The notes beneath the pieces were generated by a model that was not told the DNA's origin, did not search any database, and worked only from the letters and a program-made list of their open reading frames with translations. 64,000 bases of DNA. It comes from Roseomonas indoligenes. GTDB lineage: Bacteria > Pseudomonadota > Alphaproteobacteria > Acetobacterales > Acetobacteraceae. The stretch lies in NCBI RefSeq assembly GCF_017813365.1, contig NZ_JAGIZA010000020.1, forward strand, positions 20,578 through 84,577, in the 5' to 3' direction. Made by a program: the position numbers and the translations under genes. Positions 42,064 through 51,741 of the stretch are shown here, one piece after another (positions within the stretch are counted from its first letter, which is position 1; each line of letters begins with the position of its first letter).

Positions 42064-42917
42064 AGCCGCCGCCCTTCCACTACCACGCCCCGCGGACCGA
42101 GGCGGAGGCGCTGGCGCTGCTGGCGGAACTGGCCCCGGCGGAGGGGCGGATCCTGGCGGGCGGCCAGAGCCTCGTCCCCGCCATGGCGCTCCGTGTTGCG
42201 CGCCCTTTGCACCTGATCGACATCAACGGCCTGCCCGGCCTCGACCGGCTGGATGTCGGGGACGGACATCTCCGCATCGGTCCGCTGGTCCGCCATGCCA
42301 TGATCCGGCGGGAGAGCGTGCCGGGCCCCCTCGGCGCGCTGCTGGACAAGGTGCGCGGCCACATCGCCCACTTGCCGATCCGCACGCGCGGCACGGTCTG
42401 CGGCAGCCTCGCCAATGCCGATCCGGCATCCGAATGGTGCCTCGTCGTCGCGACGCTCGGCGGGGAGATGACCGCCCGCAGCCTGCGCGGGGAGCGTGCG
42501 ATCGCGGCGGAGGACTTCTTCCAGGGCTTCATGGCTACGGCCCTGGAGCCGGACGAGTTGCTGGCCGGGCTGCGGCTTCCCCTGTTGGCGGATGGTACCC
42601 GCTGGGGCTTCCACGAGTTCAGCCGACGCGCCGGCGACTACGCCCAGGCCGCCTCTCTGGTGGTGATGGAGGTGCGCGACGGCGTGGTCCTCGCCGCCCG
42701 GATCGGCATCGGCGCCGTGGAGGACCGCCCGCGCCGCCTGCCCGAGGCCGAGGCCCTGCTGATCGGGCGGGCGCCCACCGCCGAGCTGTTGCGGCAGGCT
42801 GCCGCCACGGCCCGAGCCACCCTCCTGCCCACCGACGATGACCCAACCCGGCCGGCCCTCGCGGAGGCCATGATCCGCCGCGCCCTGGCCGATGCCGCCG
42901 GGATCGCGCTGCCATGA
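42060..42917 (+). CDS. Xanthine dehydrogenase-family FAD-binding (medium) subunit, complex 2
   Basis: The 285-residue protein has the FAD-binding motifs ILAGGQSLVPAMALRVARPL and RTRGTVCGSLANADPASEWC, the second with Val-Cys where the family usually has Ile-Gly. It starts the first of two hydroxylase sets in the operon controlled by the palindrome at 41962-41993. Order is medium-small-large, coupled by ATGA to the iron-sulfur gene. It shuttles electrons through FAD. TTG 42033 is an alternative start, but 42060 fits the family N-terminus. Confidence 0.88.
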   Translation: MKPPPFHYHAPRTEAEALALLAELAPAEGRILAGGQSLVPAMALRVARPLHLIDINGLPGLDRLDVGDGHLRIGPLVRHAMIRRESVPGPLGALLDKVRGHIAHLPIRTRGTVCGSLANADPASEWCLVVATLGGEMTARSLRGERAIAAEDFFQGFMATALEPDELLAGLRLPLLADGTRWGFHEFSRRAGDYAQAASLVVMEVRDGVVLAARIGIGAVEDRPRRLPEAEALLIGRAPTAELLRQAAATARATLLPTDDDPTRPALAEAMIRRALADAAGIALP

Positions 42918-43402
42918 CCGAAGCCCTCGACGTCACCCTTACCGTGAACGGCGAGCGCCACGCGGTTCGCGTGGAGGCCCGCCGGACGCTCGCCGACGCG
43001 CTGCGCGAGGATTGCGGCCTCACCGGCACGCATCTCGGCTGCGAGCACGGCGTCTGCGGCGCCTGTACGGTGCTGCTGGACGGCGAGCCCGTGCGCGCCT
43101 GCCTGCTCTTCGCCGTGCAGGCGCAGGGGCGGGCGATCCGCACCGTGGAGGGCCTGGCCGAGGGCGGCGAGCTGAGTCCGCTGCAGCGCGCCTTCATCGA
43201 GAACCACGCGCTGCAATGCGGCTACTGCACGCCGGGCTTCCTCATGCTCGGCACCGCGCTCCTGGAGCGCGATCCGACGATGTCCGACGAGGCGCTGGTG
43301 GACGCCCTCTCCTCCAACATCTGCCGCTGCACCGGCTACGCCAACATCGCCAAGGCCGTCCGCGCCGCAGCGGCCGAGATGCGCGAGAGGGTGCCGGCCT
43401 GA
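42914..43402 (+). CDS. Xanthine dehydrogenase-family 2Fe-2S (small) subunit, complex 2
   Basis: The 162-residue protein has the eight cluster cysteines in LGCEHGVCGACTVLLDGEPV, RACLLFAV, HALQCGYCTPGFL and SNICRCTGYANI. It relays electrons from the molybdenum site to FAD. It is coupled to both neighbours by overlapping stop/start codons (ATGA and TGATG). Confidence 0.93.
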   Translation: MTEALDVTLTVNGERHAVRVEARRTLADALREDCGLTGTHLGCEHGVCGACTVLLDGEPVRACLLFAVQAQGRAIRTVEGLAEGGELSPLQRAFIENHALQCGYCTPGFLMLGTALLERDPTMSDEALVDALSSNICRCTGYANIAKAVRAAAAEMRERVPA

Positions 43403-45753
43403 TGGATGGCTTGTCCCCCCGGCCCGGAGAAGATGCGCGCACCCTCGCCGCCGGTCCCGGCCGCGTCGTCGGCCGCGCGGTGACGCGGATCGAGGACCTG
43501 CCGCTGGTGCGCGGCGAGGGCCTCTTCGCCGCCGATGTGAACTTCCCCCGCCAGCTCCACATGCGCGTGGTGCGGGCGGAGATCGCCCATGGCCGTATCG
43601 TTTCCGTGGATGCGGAGGCCGCCCGGGCCATGCCGGGGGTGGTGGCCGTCTGGACCGCCGCCGACGTGGCGGACATCCCGCTCATTCCCTTCCGCGCCAC
43701 GAAGGTGCGGGGGCTGGAGCCCTATTGCCAGCCCGTGCTGGCGCGCGACCGCGTGCGCTACGTGGGCGAGCCGGTGGCCGTCGTCCTCGCCGACGATGCC
43801 TACCGCGCCGAGGACGCGGCGGAGACCGTGATGGTGGAGCTGGAGGAACTGCCGGTGGTGCTGGACGCCGCCGCACCCCCCGGCGAGTTCGCCCCCGGCC
43901 ATGACACCGAGCCGACGGTCGTCCGCAAGGAGTACGGCGATATCGACGCCGCCTTCCGCAGTGCCCACGCGGTGGTGGAGCTGGAGCTCTCGGTAGGCCG
44001 CCACTCTGGCGTGCCGCTGGAGACGCGCGGCGCCATCGCCCGCTACGACGCGGCGCACGACGTGCTGGAGCTGCACGGCACCGCGAAGAAGCAGCACTGG
44101 AACCGCGACGAGATCGCCCGCCTCCTCGGCCGCCCGCCGCAGGGCGTGCACCTGTTCGAGGGCCATGTCGGTGGCGGCTTCGGCGTGCGCGGGGAACTCT
44201 ACCCGGAGGACCTGCTCGTCTGCGCCGCCGCCCTGCGCCTGCGCCGCCCGATCAAGTGGATCGAGGACCGGCGCGAGCATCTGGTCGCGACCAACCACTC
44301 CCGCCAGCAGAGCCACCGCATCCGCGCGGCGGTGGATGCGGAAGGGCGGCTGCTCGGCATCGACGACGTCTTCTTCCACGACCAGGGCGCCTATGTCCGC
44401 ACCCACGGCGCGCGCGTGGCGGACCTAGCGGCGGGGATGCTGCCCGGGCCCTATCGCCTGCCGGCCTACCGCGTCGCCGGCCATTTTCGCCTGACCAACA
44501 AGACCCCGGCCGCCACCTACCGCGCCCCCGGCCGCTACGAGACCACCTTCGTGCGCGAGCGCCTGATGGATGCCATCGCCGCGCGGCTCGAGATTGACCC
44601 GGTGGAGATCCGGCGCCGCAACCTCGTCGCCACCGCCGAGATGCCGCACGCGCGGCCGCTGGACGCGCTCGGCACCGATGTCGTGCTCGATTCCGGGGAC
44701 TACGAAGGGCTGCTGGATAAGGCGCTTGCCCGCTTCGGCTGGGACGCGATGCATAAGGAGCTGGCGGCGCGCCGCGCGGCCGGGGAATGCGTCGGCGCCG
44801 GCCTCGCCTTCTTCGTGGAGAAGAGCGGCCTCGGGCCCTCGGATGGCGTGCGCGTCACGGTGGACGCGACGGGCGCGGTGGAGGTCGTCAGCGGCGCCGC
44901 CTCGGTCGGGCAGGGGGTGGAGACGGCGCTTGCCCAGATCTGCGCGGAGGCGCTGGGCGTGGACTACTCCAGCATCCGCGTGGTGCGCGGCCGCACGGAC
45001 CGGATCGAGTTCGGCAACGGCGCCCACGCCTCCCGCGTCACGGTCATGTCCGGCTCCGCTACCTGGCAGGCGTCACTGGCGGTGCGGGAGATGGCGCTGG
45101 AATGCGCCGCGCAGCTTCTCCAGCTCAGCCCCGCCGAGCTGACGATTAGCGAAGGCGTGGTGACGCGCGCCGACGGCCTGGCCGGGCCGAGCCTCACCCT
45201 CGCAGAGATTGCGCGGGGCAGGGGCCCCAATTCCCCGGCCATGCGGGGCCAGACCCCGGGCCTGACCGCCGAGCGCTGGTTCTGGTCCGACCACATGGCC
45301 TATCCCTACGGTGTCCACCTCGCCCAGATCCGGATCGATGCGGGCACCGGGGGAGTTACGGTGGAGCGCTATCTCGTGGCCAACGACATTGGCCGGGCGA
45401 TCAACCCGATGCTGGTGGAGGGCCAGATCGTCGGCGGCCTCGCCCAGGGCCTCGGCGGCGCGCTGCTGGAGGAGTTCCGCTACGATCCCTCCGGCCAGCC
45501 CCTCTCCACCACCCTGGCCGATTATCTCATCCCCACCATCGCAGAGATGCCGGAGGTGGACGTGCTGATCGCCGAGGACGCGCCGAGCCCGCTCAACCCG
45601 CTCGGCGTGAAGGGCGCGGGGGAGGGTGGTACGAATGGCGCGGGCGCCTGCATCGCCTCCGCCGTGGATGATGCCCTGCGCCGGCCCGGCGCGATCACCT
45701 CGCTGCCCCTCCTGCCCGCCCATCTTCGTGCCCTGCTGGTGGAGGCACCGTGA
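43402..45753 (+). CDS. Xanthine dehydrogenase-family molybdenum-binding (large) subunit, complex 2
   Basis: The 783-residue protein shows AVTRIEDLPLVRGEGLFAAD, EGHVGGGFGVRGELYPEDL, ATYRAPGRYETTFVRERLMD, SGAASVGQGVETALAQI and the catalytic Glu in LGVKGAGEGGTNGAGACIAS. It would hydroxylate a substrate at molybdenum. The active-site loop (TYRAPGR) differs from complex 1 (AYRGVAR) and complex 3 (PVRGAGQ), so the three enzymes probably act on different positions or compounds. Its stop overlaps the next FAD gene (GTGA). Confidence 0.9.
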   Translation: MDGLSPRPGEDARTLAAGPGRVVGRAVTRIEDLPLVRGEGLFAADVNFPRQLHMRVVRAEIAHGRIVSVDAEAARAMPGVVAVWTAADVADIPLIPFRATKVRGLEPYCQPVLARDRVRYVGEPVAVVLADDAYRAEDAAETVMVELEELPVVLDAAAPPGEFAPGHDTEPTVVRKEYGDIDAAFRSAHAVVELELSVGRHSGVPLETRGAIARYDAAHDVLELHGTAKKQHWNRDEIARLLGRPPQGVHLFEGHVGGGFGVRGELYPEDLLVCAAALRLRRPIKWIEDRREHLVATNHSRQQSHRIRAAVDAEGRLLGIDDVFFHDQGAYVRTHGARVADLAAGMLPGPYRLPAYRVAGHFRLTNKTPAATYRAPGRYETTFVRERLMDAIAARLEIDPVEIRRRNLVATAEMPHARPLDALGTDVVLDSGDYEGLLDKALARFGWDAMHKELAARRAAGECVGAGLAFFVEKSGLGPSDGVRVTVDATGAVEVVSGAASVGQGVETALAQICAEALGVDYSSIRVVRGRTDRIEFGNGAHASRVTVMSGSATWQASLAVREMALECAAQLLQLSPAELTISEGVVTRADGLAGPSLTLAEIARGRGPNSPAMRGQTPGLTAERWFWSDHMAYPYGVHLAQIRIDAGTGGVTVERYLVANDIGRAINPMLVEGQIVGGLAQGLGGALLEEFRYDPSGQPLSTTLADYLIPTIAEMPEVDVLIAEDAPSPLNPLGVKGAGEGGTNGAGACIASAVDDALRRPGAITSLPLLPAHLRALLVEAP

Positions 45754-46634
45754 AGGCCGCCCCCTTCGCCTATCATGATCCCCGCAGCGTCGAGGAGGCG
45801 TTGCACCTGCTCGCCACGCTGGAGAACGCGCGGCTGCTCGCGGGCGGGCAGTCGCTCATGCCGATGCTCAACATGCGCGTTGCCTTCCCCGACCACCTGA
45901 TCGACCTCAATCGCGTCGAGGGGCTGGCGGGAGTTACGGCGGAGGGGGGCGCGCTGCGGATTGGCGCCATGACTCGCCAGCGCGACATCGAGGAGAGCCC
46001 CCTCGTCCGCGCGCACCTGCCGCTGATGTCCGAGGCGTTGACCCATGTCGGCCATCGCCAGACCCGCAATCGCGGCACCATCGGCGGATCGCTCTGCAAC
46101 CTCGATCCCTCGGCAGAGCTGGTGGCGGTCGCCACGGCGCTAGACGCGGTGCTGGAGGTGCAGGGGCCGTCCGGGGCGCGCGACCTCTCCATCCACGAAC
46201 TTCCGCTCGGCTTCATGACCCCTTCCCTGGCGCCGGAGGAGATGCTGACCGCCATCCGCATCCCCCTGCCGCCTGCCGGCCACGGCGCCGCCTTCGAGGA
46301 GTTCGCCCGAAGGCACGGCGACTACGCCATCACCTCGGCCGCCGCCGTGCTGGTGCTGGAGGGCGGGCGGATCGCCCGCGCCTCCCTCACCCTCGGCGGT
46401 GTCGGCGCCGGCCCGCTGCGCCTGCGGAGCGCTGAGGCGGCGCTGGCCGGGCAGGCGCCGTCCGAGGCGCTGCTCCGCGAGGCCGCCGCGGCCTGCGGTT
46501 CCATCGACGCCATGTCCGATCCCCAGGCGCCGGCCTGGTACCGCCGCCGACTCGCCGCGACCCTCGCCCGCCGCGCTCTGACAGCCGCCGCGTCGCGCGC
46601 CACCACCCCCGCCCGACAGGGAGGCCTCGCATGA
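45750..46634 (+). CDS. Xanthine dehydrogenase-family FAD-binding (medium) subunit, complex 3
   Basis: The 294-residue protein has LLAGGQSLMPMLNMRVAFPD and the full RNRGTIGGSLCNLDPSAEL FAD motif. It begins at GTG 45750, overlapping the previous stop. It is the first gene of the third hydroxylase set. It differs enough from the complex-2 subunit that the two sets are not a recent duplication. Electron transfer to a respiratory or soluble acceptor follows. Confidence 0.9.
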   Translation: MKAAPFAYHDPRSVEEALHLLATLENARLLAGGQSLMPMLNMRVAFPDHLIDLNRVEGLAGVTAEGGALRIGAMTRQRDIEESPLVRAHLPLMSEALTHVGHRQTRNRGTIGGSLCNLDPSAELVAVATALDAVLEVQGPSGARDLSIHELPLGFMTPSLAPEEMLTAIRIPLPPAGHGAAFEEFARRHGDYAITSAAAVLVLEGGRIARASLTLGGVGAGPLRLRSAEAALAGQAPSEALLREAAAACGSIDAMSDPQAPAWYRRRLAATLARRALTAAASRATTPARQGGLA

Positions 46635-47116
46635 GCACCCGTCGCATCGCGCTCACCGTCAACGGCACGCGCCACGAGGCGGAGGCGCCTGTCCGCCAGC
46701 ATCTCGGCGACTTCCTCCGCGGCACGCTCGGCCTGACGGGCACGCATCTTGGCTGCGAGCATGGCGTCTGCGGCGCCTGTACGGTGCTGCTGGACGGCCG
46801 CGCCATCCGCGCCTGCCTCGTCCTCGCCGTCCAGGCCGAGGACCGGGCGGTGACGACGGTGGAGGGCCTGGCGCCCTCGCCCGAGGCGCTGCACCCGCTC
46901 CAGGCCGCCTTCTGCGCGAACCACGGCCTGCAGTGCGGCTTCTGCACGCCGGGGATGCTGACCACCCTGGAGGAGTTCCTGCGGGACTGCCCCGACCCGA
47001 CGGAGGAGGAGGTGCGCGTCGCCATCTCCGGCAATCTTTGCCGCTGCACGGGTTATGACAGCATCGTCGCCGCGACGATGGAGGCCGCCCGCGCCATGCG
47101 CGAGGCTGCGGCATGA
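46631..47116 (+). CDS. Xanthine dehydrogenase-family 2Fe-2S (small) subunit, complex 3
   Basis: The 161-residue protein has the cluster motifs LGCEHGVCGACTVLLDGRAI, RACLVLAV, HGLQCGFCTPGML and GNLCRCTGYDSI. All eight cysteines are present. The first cluster block is close to that of complex 2, while the rest differs. It is coupled on both sides by ATGA. Confidence 0.93.
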   Translation: MSTRRIALTVNGTRHEAEAPVRQHLGDFLRGTLGLTGTHLGCEHGVCGACTVLLDGRAIRACLVLAVQAEDRAVTTVEGLAPSPEALHPLQAAFCANHGLQCGFCTPGMLTTLEEFLRDCPDPTEEEVRVAISGNLCRCTGYDSIVAATMEAARAMREAAA

Positions 47117-49473
47117 ACGCCCAGAGCCCGCATCAGCCCGGGGCAGGCCGCCTCGTCGGCCGCGACGTGCCGCGGGTGGAGGATTCGGCCCTCATCCGCG
47201 GTCGTGGCCGCTACGTGGACGACATCGCACCGCCCGGGTTGCTGCACGCCGCCTTCCTGCGCTCGCCCCACGCCCACGCCGCGATCCGCGGCATCGAGGC
47301 CGTTGCCGCCCGTGCCCTGCCGGGCGTGCACGCCGTGCTCACCCTTGCGGAGCTCGGGCCGCACCTGACGGACACGCGGCTCGTCGTCGCGCTCCCCAGC
47401 CCGGCCTACCGGCTGGAACTGCACCGGCCCGTCCTGGCCGATGCGGAGGTGACCCATGTTGGGGAAGCCGTGGCCGTCGTGATTGCCGACACACGCGCGA
47501 TCGCGGAAGACGCTGCTGCCTTGGTCGAAGTGGATTACGATCCCCTTCCGGCCGTGGCGGATTGCGTGGCGGCCCTGGAGCCCGGCGCCCCGATCGCCCA
47601 TTCCGGCGCCGCCTCCAATCTGGCGGCCGAGCTGACTCTGGAATACGGCGCCGTGGACGCCGCCTTCGCCACCGCGCCCCACCGCTTCGCCGAGCGCCTT
47701 TCCATTCACCGTGGCGGCAGCCACTCCATAGAGTGCCGCGGCGTCCTCGCCCGCCACGACCCGCTGGACGACCGCCTGACGGTCTGGAGCAGCACGCAGA
47801 CCCCACACACGGCGCGCCGCATGCTGTGCGATCTGCTCGGCCTGCCCGAAGAGGGCGTCCGGGTGGTCACCCCCGACGTGGGCGGCGGCTTCGGCCCGAA
47901 GCTCATCTTCTACCCGGAGGAGGTGGTGGTCGCCCTCGCCGCGCGCCTCCTCGCCCGCCCAGTGAAGTGGATCGAGGACCGCGCCGAGCACTTCATCGCC
48001 ACCACGCAGGAGCGTGACCAGCTCTGGGACGTGGAGCTGGCGACCGACGGGGAGGGCCGAATCCTCGCCGTGCGCGGGCAGATGATCCATGACCACGGTG
48101 CCTACACTGCGCGCGGCGTGAACGTGCCGCAGGGCGCGGTCTCCGCCATGCCGCTCGCCTATGTCGTGCCCGCCTTCCGGGTGGCAATGAAGGTCGCGGC
48201 GACGAACAAGGTGCCCGTCACCCCCGTGCGCGGCGCCGGCCAGCCCCAGGGCGTCTTCGCCATGGAACGCCTTCTGGACCGGGCGGCGCGGGAGCTGAAC
48301 CTGGACCGCGCGGAGATCCGCCGCCGCAATCTCGTCCCGGGCGATCGCATGCCCTACGCCACGCCGCTGAAAACTCGCGGCGGCATGCAGGTCGTGCTCG
48401 ATTCCGGCGACTACCCGCGCTGCATGGCGATGGCGCTGGAGGCCGCCGGCTGGGACGCCTTCCCCGAGCGGCAGCGCGCGGCCCTCGCGCAGGGGCGCCA
48501 TACCGGCATCGGCGTTGCCAACTACGTCGAGGGTACGGGACGCGGCCCCTTCGAGCACGTATCCGTCCGGATCGAGCCCTCCGGGCGCATTGTCGTCGCG
48601 ACCGGCGCGGCCGCTATGGGCCAGTCCACCCACACCATGCTCGCCCAGCTCGTGGCCGAGCATCTTGGTGGCGACATGTCACGCGTCCATGTCATTGCCG
48701 GTGACACGGCCGCCGCGCCGATGGGGATCGGCGGCTCCAACAGTCGGCAGGCCGTGCTGGCGGGCAGCTCCGCCCATGCCGCGGCGCTCCGGGTGAAGGA
48801 CAAGGTGCTGCATGTCGCCGCAGGACTGCTTGAGGCCGACGAGGGCGACCTGGAGATCGAGGGCGACGCCGTTCGCGTGAAGGGCGTGCCGGAGATGAAG
48901 GTCACATTGGCGGCAATCGCCCGCGCCGTCGCCGGCGCGCCCGGCTTCGCCATCCCCGGTGGCCGCGGTCCCGGACTCATCGCGGCGGAGGAGGTGGTGA
49001 TCGATGCCATGGCCTATGCCAACGGCACCGCCGTGGCCGAGGTGGAGGTGGACGCCGAGACCGGCGAGGCCCGGATCCTGGCGCTCACCTTCTCCCATGA
49101 CTGCGGCAACGCGCTGCACCCGCGCATCGTGGACGGCCAGCTCATGGGCGGCATCGCCCACGGCATCGGCAACGCGCTGTTCGAGCACATGCGATACGAC
49201 GAGGAGGCGCAGCCCACCTCCACCACGCTGGCCGACTACCTCCTGGTTACCGCCACCGAGATGCCGCCCGTTCGCATCCTGCACATGCAGTCGCCCACGC
49301 CGCTGAACCCGCTGGGCATCAAGGGCGTCGGCGAGGCCGGCGTGATCCCCGTCCCGGCCGCGATCGCCGCTGCGATCGAGGACGCGCTGTCGCCCTTCAG
49401 AGCCCATGTCACGAGGGTGCCACTCTCACCCGTGGATATCGTGGCCCTCATCGATCCAGCGGCGGCCGCGTGA
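47113..49473 (+). CDS. Xanthine dehydrogenase-family molybdenum-binding (large) subunit, complex 3
   Basis: The 786-residue protein has VGRDVPRVEDSALIRGRGRY, TPDVGGGFGPKLIFYPEEVV, PVTPVRGAGQPQGVFAMERL, ATGAAAMGQSTHTMLAQLVA and the catalytic Glu in LGIKGVGEAGVIPVPAAIAA. GEAG rather than GEGG, and PVRGAGQP in the loop, are features of the CoxL/carbon-monoxide-dehydrogenase-like branch lacking the CO-specific Cys (AYRCSFR). It is therefore probably a hydroxylase, not a CO dehydrogenase. Its stop overlaps the amidase start (GTGA). Confidence 0.9.
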   Translation: MNAQSPHQPGAGRLVGRDVPRVEDSALIRGRGRYVDDIAPPGLLHAAFLRSPHAHAAIRGIEAVAARALPGVHAVLTLAELGPHLTDTRLVVALPSPAYRLELHRPVLADAEVTHVGEAVAVVIADTRAIAEDAAALVEVDYDPLPAVADCVAALEPGAPIAHSGAASNLAAELTLEYGAVDAAFATAPHRFAERLSIHRGGSHSIECRGVLARHDPLDDRLTVWSSTQTPHTARRMLCDLLGLPEEGVRVVTPDVGGGFGPKLIFYPEEVVVALAARLLARPVKWIEDRAEHFIATTQERDQLWDVELATDGEGRILAVRGQMIHDHGAYTARGVNVPQGAVSAMPLAYVVPAFRVAMKVAATNKVPVTPVRGAGQPQGVFAMERLLDRAARELNLDRAEIRRRNLVPGDRMPYATPLKTRGGMQVVLDSGDYPRCMAMALEAAGWDAFPERQRAALAQGRHTGIGVANYVEGTGRGPFEHVSVRIEPSGRIVVATGAAAMGQSTHTMLAQLVAEHLGGDMSRVHVIAGDTAAAPMGIGGSNSRQAVLAGSSAHAAALRVKDKVLHVAAGLLEADEGDLEIEGDAVRVKGVPEMKVTLAAIARAVAGAPGFAIPGGRGPGLIAAEEVVIDAMAYANGTAVAEVEVDAETGEARILALTFSHDCGNALHPRIVDGQLMGGIAHGIGNALFEHMRYDEEAQPTSTTLADYLLVTATEMPPVRILHMQSPTPLNPLGIKGVGEAGVIPVPAAIAAAIEDALSPFRAHVTRVPLSPVDIVALIDPAAAA

Positions 49474-50741
49474 TCCTCACCGCGACCGAGGCCGCGCGGC
49501 GGATTTCCTCGGGCACGCTCACCGCCGAGGCCTATGCCCGCTCCTGCCTGGAAGCCGTCGCCGCGCGCGAGCCGGTGGTGCGCGCCTTTGCCGCCCTCGA
49601 TGCGGAGGCTGCCCTGCGGGCCGCACGCGAACTGGACGCGGGCCCTTCGCGCGGCCCCCTGAACGGGGTTCCTTTCGCCGTGAAGGACGTGATCGACACC
49701 GCCGACCTGCCGACGGAGATGGGCTCCCCGATCTGGCAGGGTTACCGGCCGCGCGTGGACGCCGCCTGCGTCGCCCTCTCCCGCGCCGCCGGCGGCGTGA
49801 TGCTCGGCAAGACGGTGACGGCGGAGCTGGCCTATGTCGCGCCCGGCCCCACCACCAACCCGCACGATCCCGCCCATACGCCGGGGGGATCCTCCTCCGG
49901 CTCGGCGGCGGCGGTGGCGGCGGGCATGGTTCCCCTGGCCCTGGGCACCCAGACCGGCGGTTCCGTCCTCCGCCCCGCCTCGTTTTGCGGCGTGGTCGGC
50001 CTCAAGCCGAGCTACGGTGCCATTGCCCGGCCTGGCATGAAGCTGATGGCGGACAGCCTCGATACCATCGGACTCATGGCCCGCACGGTCGAGGACGCAA
50101 ATCTTTTCCTCGCCGTGCTGACCGCCGAGAGGCCTGAGCCGCTGCCGGACATCGCGCCGCCTCGGATCGGCCTCTGCCGCACCCACCTATGGGACCTCGC
50201 CGAGCCGGCTGCGCGCGAGGCCGTCGAGAACGCCGCGCGCCGCCTGGAGGCCGCCGGCGCCGTCCTTCGTGACGTGGCGCTGCCACCGGACTTCGCTGCC
50301 CTCACAGAGGCGCGGGTCACGATCAACGACCACGAGATCTCCCGCGCCCTCGCCTGGGAATGGGAGTATCGCCGCGCCGGGCTTGGCGGCCGCGTGGCGG
50401 CGACGGTGGAGAGGGGGCGCGCCATTCCCCGCGCTGCCTACGCCGCGGCTCAGGAGGCCGCTGCCGCGGCCCGGGCCCGCTTCCCGGAGGCGATGGCGGG
50501 CTGCAACGCCCTCCTCACCCTCGGGGCCGCTGGGGAGGCGCCGGAGGGGCTGGCCTCGACAGGGGATTCCCGCTTCCAGGGTCTGTGGACCCTGTTGCAC
50601 GGCCCCGCCGTCGGCCTGCCCACGCATTGCGGGCCAAAGGGGCTTCCGGTGGGTATCCAGCTCGTCGCCCCGCGCCATGCGGACCGCCATCTCCTCGCCG
50701 TTACGCGCTGGGCTATGGACCGCCTCGGGAGTCCCTCGTGA
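49470..50741 (+). CDS. Amidase signature-family enzyme
   Basis: The 423-residue protein carries the full amidase triad: Lys in NGVPFAVKDVIDTADLPT, cis-Ser in TPGGSSSGSAAAVAAGMVPL and the nucleophile Ser in LGTQTGGSVLRPASFCGVVG. It starts at GTG 49470 overlapping the hydroxylase stop and is coupled to the next gene by GTGA. Placed behind two hydroxylases, it most likely releases ammonia from an amide formed after oxidation or ring opening. Confidence 0.88.
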   Translation: MILTATEAARRISSGTLTAEAYARSCLEAVAAREPVVRAFAALDAEAALRAARELDAGPSRGPLNGVPFAVKDVIDTADLPTEMGSPIWQGYRPRVDAACVALSRAAGGVMLGKTVTAELAYVAPGPTTNPHDPAHTPGGSSSGSAAAVAAGMVPLALGTQTGGSVLRPASFCGVVGLKPSYGAIARPGMKLMADSLDTIGLMARTVEDANLFLAVLTAERPEPLPDIAPPRIGLCRTHLWDLAEPAAREAVENAARRLEAAGAVLRDVALPPDFAALTEARVTINDHEISRALAWEWEYRRAGLGGRVAATVERGRAIPRAAYAAAQEAAAAARARFPEAMAGCNALLTLGAAGEAPEGLASTGDSRFQGLWTLLHGPAVGLPTHCGPKGLPVGIQLVAPRHADRHLLAVTRWAMDRLGSPS

Positions 50742-51724
50742 AGGTTCCGCTCTCCCTCTCCTGCGTCGCCTACGACCGGACCCGCGCTCTCTTCGACGGT
50801 CGCGCGACGGTGGCGGGGGCCGACCTCTATCCCGTGGCCATGTCGCCGGAGGAGGCGTTCCACCGCAACTTCCGGCACCAGGAGTTCGACGTCACGGAAC
50901 TCTCCATGTCCAGCTACATGGTGCAGCTGGCGGAGGGACGGTGCCCCTATGTGGGCATCCCCGTATTCCCCTCGCGCCTGTTCCGCCATTCCTCGGTCTA
51001 CATCCGGACGGATCGCGGGATCACGAGGCCGGAGGACCTGCGCGGCAAGGTCGTGGGCGTGCCGGAGTACCAGATGACCGTCGCGCTCTGGATGCGCGGC
51101 ATCCTGGCGGATGGGTATGGCGTGAGGCCCTGCGACATCAGCTGGCGCAATGGCGGGCTGGAGGAAGCCGGGCGTGCCAACGTCGTTGCTCTGAACCTGC
51201 CCGGGGACGTGGAGCTGCGCCCCATTCCCGAAGGCGAGACGCTGTCCGGCCAGCTCGCCTCCGGCGCGATCGACGCCCTGCTCTCCGCCCGCGCGCCCTC
51301 CTGCTTCGGCCGGGTGAAGGAGGTGGCGCGCCTCTTCCCCGATTACCGCGCGGCGGAAGAGGAGTATTTCCGGCGGACGCGGATCTTCCCGATCATGCAC
51401 CTCGTCGGTATCCGCCGCTCCCTGGTGGAGCGCTTCCTCTGGCTCCCGGTGAACGTCTTCAACGCCTTCGAGGAGGCCAAGCGCCTCTGCCTGATCGACA
51501 ACGCGAAGATCGGCCACCTCTACACCACGCTCCCCTGGGCGGTGGATGAGCTGGAGCGGACGCGCGCGCTGATGGGGCATGATTTCTGGCCCTACGGTCT
51601 GCAGGCGAACGCGCATGTGCTGGAGCGCATGGTGCACTACGCGGCGGAGCAGGGGCTGACATCGCGCCGCCTGGCCGTGGAAGAGCTTTTCCCCGCTTCG
51701 GTCACGGATCTGGCGAAGGTCTGA
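50738..51724 (+). CDS. 4,5-dihydroxyphthalate decarboxylase-like protein (NMT1-related fold)
   Basis: The 328-residue protein has the Pht5-like pattern: VPLSLSCVAYDRTRALFDGR, VAMSPEEAFHRNFRHQEFDV, TELSMSSYMVQLAEGRCPYV, GIPVFPSRLFRHSSVYIR and GKVVGVPEYQMTVALWMRGI. No signal peptide is present, so it is cytoplasmic, unlike binding proteins of the same fold. Known members decarboxylate dihydroxyphthalates; others are annotated only by homology. It is last in the coupled hydroxylase operon. A decarboxylation of a hydroxylated ring acid is the straightforward reading. Confidence 0.75.
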   Translation: MKVPLSLSCVAYDRTRALFDGRATVAGADLYPVAMSPEEAFHRNFRHQEFDVTELSMSSYMVQLAEGRCPYVGIPVFPSRLFRHSSVYIRTDRGITRPEDLRGKVVGVPEYQMTVALWMRGILADGYGVRPCDISWRNGGLEEAGRANVVALNLPGDVELRPIPEGETLSGQLASGAIDALLSARAPSCFGRVKEVARLFPDYRAAEEEYFRRTRIFPIMHLVGIRRSLVERFLWLPVNVFNAFEEAKRLCLIDNAKIGHLYTTLPWAVDELERTRALMGHDFWPYGLQANAHVLERMVHYAAEQGLTSRRLAVEELFPASVTDLAKV

Positions 51725-51741
51725 GCGCCGCAGCGCTGTTG

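Noticed and set aside
47113..49473. Carbon monoxide dehydrogenase large subunit
   Set aside because: The gene resembles CoxL overall but lacks the CO-specific Cys loop (AYRCSFR); PVRGAGQP is found in its place.
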